From NCBI GenBank assembly GCA_004296865.1, contig SCVQ01000040.1, forward strand, positions 1 to 9,052: a stretch of 9,052 bases of DNA, in the 5' to 3' direction. How positions within the stretch are numbered: the stretch's first letter is position 1; each line of letters begins with the position of its first letter. Under the pieces are notes generated by a model. The model searched no databases and had not been told where the DNA came from. It saw only the letters and a program-made list of their open reading frames with translations. This DNA is from Nitrospirota bacterium. Its GTDB lineage: Bacteria > Nitrospirota > Nitrospiria > Nitrospirales > Nitrospiraceae. The translations under genes and the position numbers were made by a program. Of the stretch, positions 5,821 through 9,052 are shown one piece after another.

Positions 5821-5849
5821 TTGCCGAGAGGGGCAATTCTGAGTATAGT
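5821..5849 (+). promoter_or_regulatory. sigma70-type promoter of the envelope-protein trio
   Basis: TTGCCG (5821-5826, 4/6 to consensus), a 17-bp spacer and TATAGT (5844-5849, 5/6) put transcription start near 5856, about 55 bases before the first ATG. It is divergent from the ABC operon promoter. Confidence 0.6.
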
Positions 5850-5910
5850 ACACCCTAACTGAGAGTGAACGGAGTCGGCCTGGGCAAACGTGCCACGGGG
5901 AGGTCAGGAG

Positions 5911-6267
5911 ATGGAAAAAATGAAGACGAAGGGATGGTGTGTCACATTGGTTGCTGTGCTGGCGATGGTCGGCATAGGTGGCATGACGGCGCCGGTCGTC
6001 GGCGCCGCGACAGATTCGACGGTTCGCACCGTGAGGGGAGAAGTCGTGGCGGTCAACGTCGCGGACAGTCCGCAGGTCATTGTCGTCAAGGCCGTGGCGG
6101 CAAAAAAACAGGAACTCATCGTCGGGGCTGTCGTGGAGGCCGGGACCGTGATCACGAGAGGAAAACAGAAAGTGGCGCTGGACAATCTCCAGGTGGGCGA
6201 GCAGGTGGATATCGCGTATCTTAAAAATGAAGACGGGCTCATAGCTCGTTCGATTCACGCCAGATGA
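5911..6267 (+). CDS. Small exported protein, unknown function, DUF5666/OB-like fold
   Basis: 118 aa from the ATG at 5911. A signal peptide is clear: MEKMKTKGW, a hydrophobic core, and a likely cut after VVGA or VVGAA near residues 33-35. The mature part of about 83 residues is mostly predicted beta strand: VRGEVVAVN, a VIVVKA strand, KKQELIVGAVVEAGTVITRG, and LQVGEQVDIAYLKNEDG. The pattern RGEVVAV...G.VV...T.I..G...L..L.VGE.V...Y resembles small periplasmic OB-fold-like proteins of the DUF5666 kind; I do not recognise a specific family. Start choice: ATG 5911 has GGGGAGG upstream with a 7-base gap, while ATG 5920 has AGGAG with a 9-base gap; both fit. It is the first gene of the trio; its stop shares ATGA with a possible in-frame start for the next gene. 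Confidence 0.8.
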   Translation: MEKMKTKGWCVTLVAVLAMVGIGGMTAPVVGAATDSTVRTVRGEVVAVNVADSPQVIVVKAVAAKKQELIVGAVVEAGTVITRGKQKVALDNLQVGEQVDIAYLKNEDGLIARSIHAR

Positions 6268-6281
6268 ACCGAGGGGGTAGT

Positions 6282-6932
6282 ATGAAGGCATTAAGGAACG
6301 GTCGTTGTGCGGTCCTGTTCGTATGTTTGACGGTCGGGGGCTTGGTGGCGGGCTGTGGAGGAAAAACGGTGACGACGTCGGCTCAAGACCAGAGCCTGGT
6401 GCCTGGCCAGGCTGTTGCCAAAAAGAGTGAGCCGACGGAGGCGGCCAAGGCCGCACCTACTCCGGAACGTGAGGCGCCGCCCAAGGAAGAGATGGGGTTT
6501 GGCAAGCCTGGGGCGATGGCGGAGGCCCGCGTGGCTGAACGAGCGGTTCCTTCGGTGACGGCTCCCGCAGCGTCTGCCGAAGCGGCTTCGACACCGACGT
6601 TGGCCGGGTTGGCCGATGTCTTTTTCGACTATGACCGGGCAACCGTCAGAACCGATGCCAAAGCCGTGCTGGAGGCGAATGCCCGCTTTCTCAAGGTGGA
6701 GAAGGGCTGGCATCTTTCGATTGCCGGCCACTGCGATGAGCGAGGCACGTTGGCCTACAATCTGGTGCTGGGAGAGCGGCGCGCGCAGGCGACGAAGCGC
6801 TACCTCGCGGACCTTGGAATCCCGGCGGCCCAGATACAGGTCACCAGCTATGGCAAGGAAAAACCGTTCTGCACGGAACATAGCAAGGAGTGCTGGCAGA
6901 AAAATCGACGGGCACACTTTGCGGCCCAATAG
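6282..6932 (+). CDS. pal: Pal/OmpA-family peptidoglycan-associated lipoprotein
   Basis: 216 aa. A lipoprotein signal ends in the lipobox LVAGC with acylated Cys25. An Ala/Pro/Glu-rich linker (about 26-105) leads to an OmpA-like peptidoglycan-binding domain (about 110-215). That domain carries VFFDYDRATV, GHCDERGT (149-156), LGERRAQATKRYL and SYGKEKP, and ends NRRAHF (208-213), the typical Pal motifs for binding diaminopimelate in peptidoglycan. Cys197 and Cys204 could form a disulphide. The protein should tether the outer membrane to the cell wall. The ATG at 6282 follows GAGGGGG by four bases; an in-frame ATG at 6264 overlapping the previous stop would add six residues before the signal, with no good ribosome site. 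The tol genes are not adjacent, so it may be an additional Pal-like protein rather than the Tol partner. Confidence 0.92.
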   Translation: MKALRNGRCAVLFVCLTVGGLVAGCGGKTVTTSAQDQSLVPGQAVAKKSEPTEAAKAAPTPEREAPPKEEMGFGKPGAMAEARVAERAVPSVTAPAASAEAASTPTLAGLADVFFDYDRATVRTDAKAVLEANARFLKVEKGWHLSIAGHCDERGTLAYNLVLGERRAQATKRYLADLGIPAAQIQVTSYGKEKPFCTEHSKECWQKNRRAHFAAQ

Positions 6933-6978
6933 CGTGCAGGCGGCGAGGACTGTGCCCAAGACTAATGAGGAGGCGCTC

Positions 6979-7593
6979 GTGACTGGACTCAGGCATCGAT
7001 GGACTCAGGGGATTGCACTTGGCATCGGGCTACTGGTGGCGGGGGGGTGTGCCGCCAATGGGGCGGTCGTCAATTTCGACTTGCAGGCGGTGCAGCCGCC
7101 CGCCGCAACGGCGGGTAAATTGAGTGAGGGCGTGAGCGTGGCGGTGGCTGCGTTTGAGGATGCGCGATCCGAGAAAAGCCGGCTCGGGGTGCGGCACCAT
7201 CTCTGGGGTGAGGACACGACCTTCAATGTGCCGGGGGGGAAGACAGGAGATGTCGTCGCGAAGGTGATGACCGACTACCTCAAACGGAAAGGGTGGCGCA
7301 CGGACGGATCCCCGGACGTCACGCTGTCTGGAAAAGTGCTGGATTTCTCGGTCAATGCCCAGAGCAAGTTTGGATCGACGGAAATCACGGTCAAGACTAA
7401 AGTGGCGGTCCAGGCCGTCAACAACGCCGATGGCAGCATTGTCCGTATGACCCTCAACGGGGACGGCTCCCAGAAAGTATTTTGGTTTGATCCTGAAGAT
7501 GCGCAGGAACTTGCCAGCGAGGTTCTGTCGGACAGTCTCGAGAAGCTGGTGATGAACACGAAAGTGGAGAATAAGCTTCTCCGGTTGAAGTAA
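6979..7593 (+). CDS. Putative YajG-like lipoprotein
   Basis: 204 aa from a GTG start. GAGGAGG lies five bases upstream (6967-6973) and fixes this start; the longer frame upstream overlaps the Pal gene and lacks coding sense. The N-terminus TGLRHRW, a hydrophobic core and VAGGC give a lipoprotein signal with Cys24. The mature part contains VSVAVAAFEDARSEKSRLG (52-70), then VVAKVMTDYLKRKGW, a VTLSGKVLDFSVN strand pair, and a C-terminal helix. A V.VA.F.DAR......LG strand followed by a beta-rich domain is like YajG and related outer-membrane lipoproteins of unknown function. The match is by pattern only, so it could be another lipoprotein family. It is the last gene of the trio, 46 bp after pal, and precedes a hairpin. 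Confidence 0.75.
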   Translation: MTGLRHRWTQGIALGIGLLVAGGCAANGAVVNFDLQAVQPPAATAGKLSEGVSVAVAAFEDARSEKSRLGVRHHLWGEDTTFNVPGGKTGDVVAKVMTDYLKRKGWRTDGSPDVTLSGKVLDFSVNAQSKFGSTEITVKTKVAVQAVNNADGSIVRMTLNGDGSQKVFWFDPEDAQELASEVLSDSLEKLVMNTKVENKLLRLK

Positions 7594-7634
7594 CCCCGCA
7601 CTGACTGTGCTCGGTATGTCCTGAAGCCTCTTGC

Positions 7635-7674
7635 GGTCGGGGGGACGATCACCTCGGTGTCGTGTCCCCCGACC
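7635..7674. terminator. Hairpin between convergent genes, probable terminator without U-tract
   Basis: GGTCGGGGG (7635-7643) pairs with CCCCCGACC (7666-7674), nine perfect base pairs. ACGA (7645-7648) then pairs with TCGT (7660-7663) after a small internal loop, and CAC (7650-7652) with GTG (7657-7659) closes a small tip. It lies 42 bp after the YajG-like stop. No T-run follows on either strand, so it may act with Rho or simply block 3' decay. Confidence 0.5.
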
Positions 7675-7699
7675 CGCTCTTCTCTACTCCAGACACATC

Positions 7700-7770
7700 C
7701 AAGACAGGGCTCCCCATGGCCGCGGCCAGAGGACCTGTGGCCAGCCCTCGCCCATGGTGCCCTGTCCTTG
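7700..7770. repeat. 71-bp imperfect inverted repeat between convergent genes
   Basis: CAAGACAGGGC (7700-7710) pairs with GCCCTGTCCTTG (7759-7770) with one bulged C. Inside, CCATGG (7714-7719) matches CCATGG (7752-7757) and GGCCA (7724-7728) pairs with TGGCC (7738-7742). It forms a second long hairpin in the 299-bp gap 7594-7892. It could help end MscS transcription or be a remnant of a dispersed palindromic element. The rest of the gap, 7771-7892, shows only a short palindrome GTCCCGGGAC (7840-7849) and no gene. Confidence 0.5.
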
Positions 7771-7892
7771 CACGGGCGTCGATCAGGGGCCGTGATGCGT
7801 CCAAGGTCTCAGGGTGTGGCTATGACTCGGCACGAGCCCGTCCCGGGACATTTCTTCAACGGAGCCTTTCCGAAGAGAGTATCCCTCGGAGT

Positions 7893-8948
7893 CTACGGGA
7901 GCGGGGTGGCGCCGGTTTTCAGGTGGACGGTGCGCTGGGGGAAGGGCATCTCGATCCCTTCGTCACGGAATCGCGTGACGATGCGCTTGCGGAGCTCGTG
8001 CTGTGCGACATACTGATCCTCGAACTCCCGCACGTGGCAGGTCAGGGTGAAATCCAGCGAGGACTCCCCGAATCCGGGGATGAAGCGAACCGTAGGGGTC
8101 GGCTCGGCAAGGAGGCCGGGGACATGCCCGGTTGCCTTGCGGACTTCTTCAAGCAGCACGCGTTCCACATGGTTCGGGTCCGTTCCGTAACCGACCCTGA
8201 TCTGCATGGAGACCGCTATCCTCGGGTCCGGCATGAAATAATTGACCAGGATGGACTGGGCCATCTTGCCGTTCGGCACCACGACGATGTTGTTCGACAA
8301 CATGCGCAGCTTCGTGGCGCGCCAGCCGATGTCCACCACATAGCCTTCCTGCCCGGTTTCCAGCTTGACGAAGTCGCCGACTCGGATAGGCCGGGAGAGC
8401 AGCAGGTGGATGCCGGCAAAAAAATTCGAGAGGGTTTCCTGGAGCGCCAACGCGACGGCGAGGCCTCCCACGCCCAGGGCGGTGAGGAGGGGGGCGATGG
8501 AGACCCCCAGGCTGCTGAGAAGGACGAGCCCCCCCAGGGTCCAAATGGCAACTTTGAAAATCGTCAGCGAGAGACCGGTTGCCGGCATCGGAAGGTGGTG
8601 CGCCTTCATGGTGTGTTCGAGGGCTGCGCCGGACAAATTTGCCACGGCGGCTGTCACCGACAGCACCAGCAAGCCATAGATCACGTTCAGCGCCAGGGCG
8701 GCGGGCTTCGGAGGGAGGTGCGCTTGGTCTACGGCAATGTACATCCCGATCAGGAAGCACCAGGCTATCGATGGAATGCGGAGGCTCCGCATGATGATCG
8801 TATCCAGGATGGAGTTGCTGTGCACGGCCCAGCGGTGCAGGGTGCGGAACGCCAGATGGCGCAGCCCCAGCGTGAAGCCGGTCACGGCGAACAAGATGGC
8901 CAGGGTGGACAGAAAACTAATGACCTCGCTTGACCCTTTGGCGGCCAT
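7893..8948 (-). CDS. MscS-family mechanosensitive ion channel
   Basis: 351 aa. Hydrophobic segments at about 8-30, 54-75, 87-106 and 125-147 precede the pore-lining segment LLTALGVGGLAVALALQETL (154-173), rich in Gly and Ala as in MscS TM3. This is followed by NFFAGIHLL and the SRPIRVGDFV turn (185-194). The beta domain reads GQEGYVVDIGWRATKLR and then NNIVVVPNGKMAQSILVNY (219-237), both diagnostic of MscS. A C-terminal alpha-beta region ends in EGIEMPFPQRTVHLK, typical of the family. The channel should open under membrane tension and release solutes on osmotic downshock. The ATG at 8948 has GGGAGGGG just upstream (plus-strand 8953-8960). It is monocistronic here and convergent with the lipoprotein genes. 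Confidence 0.95.
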   Translation of the reverse strand: MAAKGSSEVISFLSTLAILFAVTGFTLGLRHLAFRTLHRWAVHSNSILDTIIMRSLRIPSIAWCFLIGMYIAVDQAHLPPKPAALALNVIYGLLVLSVTAAVANLSGAALEHTMKAHHLPMPATGLSLTIFKVAIWTLGGLVLLSSLGVSIAPLLTALGVGGLAVALALQETLSNFFAGIHLLLSRPIRVGDFVKLETGQEGYVVDIGWRATKLRMLSNNIVVVPNGKMAQSILVNYFMPDPRIAVSMQIRVGYGTDPNHVERVLLEEVRKATGHVPGLLAEPTPTVRFIPGFGESSLDFTLTCHVREFEDQYVAQHELRKRIVTRFRDEGIEMPFPQRTVHLKTGATPLP

Positions 8949-9052
8949 GGAGCCCCTCCCGTGTTCTGTCTACCTGACTACGTGCGATGCGCCCGGTTCG
9001 GTGCTGGTGTGCGATGACGTTTATGGGATGGTCAACGGACTGGTGCGATACG
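8947..9052 (+). CDS. Possible start of a response-regulator receiver gene, cut by the right edge
   Basis: A plus-strand frame stays open from ATG 8947 to the window end and reads GSVLVCDDVYGMVNGLVRY at its right side. VLVCDD followed by an amphipathic GMVNGLVRY resembles the first strand and helix of a receiver domain (usual form ILVVDD....). The ATG at 8947 shares CATG with the MscS start on the other strand and has no Shine-Dalgarno; GTG at 9001 or 9007 are alternatives, also without one. Only 35 codons are visible, so this may be chance. If it is not coding, 8949-9052 is an empty upstream region. Confidence 0.25.
   Translation, partial: MEPLPCSVYLTTCDAPGSVLVCDDVYGMVNGLVRY

Noticed and set aside
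6965..6982. Minicistron MRRRS before the YajG-like gene, with two AGG codons read by tRNA-Arg(CCU) and a TGA overlapping the GTG start
   Set aside because: The AGG AGG codons are the Shine-Dalgarno of the GTG start itself, and no ribosome site precedes the ATG; most likely chance.
7662..8933. 423-codon plus-strand frame antisense to the MscS gene
   Set aside because: The opposite strand encodes a full MscS protein with diagnostic motifs; this frame begins inside the terminator hairpin and has no domain.

Overview
The window is GC-rich bacterial chromosome with eight clear protein genes (one cut by the left edge), one tRNA and a possible ninth gene cut by the right edge. Nothing fixes the organism. 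A bacterial RRM-type RNA-binding protein, a Gld-like ABC exporter operon with a DUF4340 partner, a Pal lipoprotein with two cysteines near its C-terminus and a CCA-encoding tRNA-Arg together suggest a Gram-negative bacterium of the Nitrospira (Nitrospirota) type. That is an inference from gene content, not a proof.

Left part (1-726, all apparently minus strand): the first 23 codons of an RRM RNA-binding protein run off the left edge. Upstream lie a leader of about 190 nt that can fold into two competing hairpins, then roughly 92-bp tandem repeats with compensated stem changes, then tRNA-Arg(CCU) with its own promoter. The tRNA transcript would run straight into the repeats. This non-coding stretch is the most unusual part of the window.

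Middle (740-5719, minus strand): a four-gene operon. In transcription order it holds an ABC ATPase, an ABC-2 permease (ATGA overlap with the ATPase), a GldG-type auxiliary membrane protein and a membrane-anchored DUF4340-type protein made of three tandem repeats. A 93-bp element with perfect 19-bp inverted ends sits between the permease and the GldG gene. A sigma70-like promoter precedes the ATPase. The set should form an inner-membrane ABC complex with large periplasmic parts; its substrate is unknown.

Right of that (5821-7593, plus strand): a divergent promoter drives three genes for exported envelope proteins: a small secreted beta-type protein, a Pal/OmpA-like peptidoglycan-binding lipoprotein and a YajG-like lipoprotein. 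The usual Tol genes are not next to pal here.

Right end (7594-9052): two hairpin-rich inverted repeats separate the plus-strand trio from a convergent minus-strand MscS-type channel gene. Beyond the MscS start, a plus-strand reading frame resembles the start of a response-regulator receiver domain, but this is weak. Long reading frames antisense to the ABC operon and to the MscS gene are treated as codon-bias shadows.
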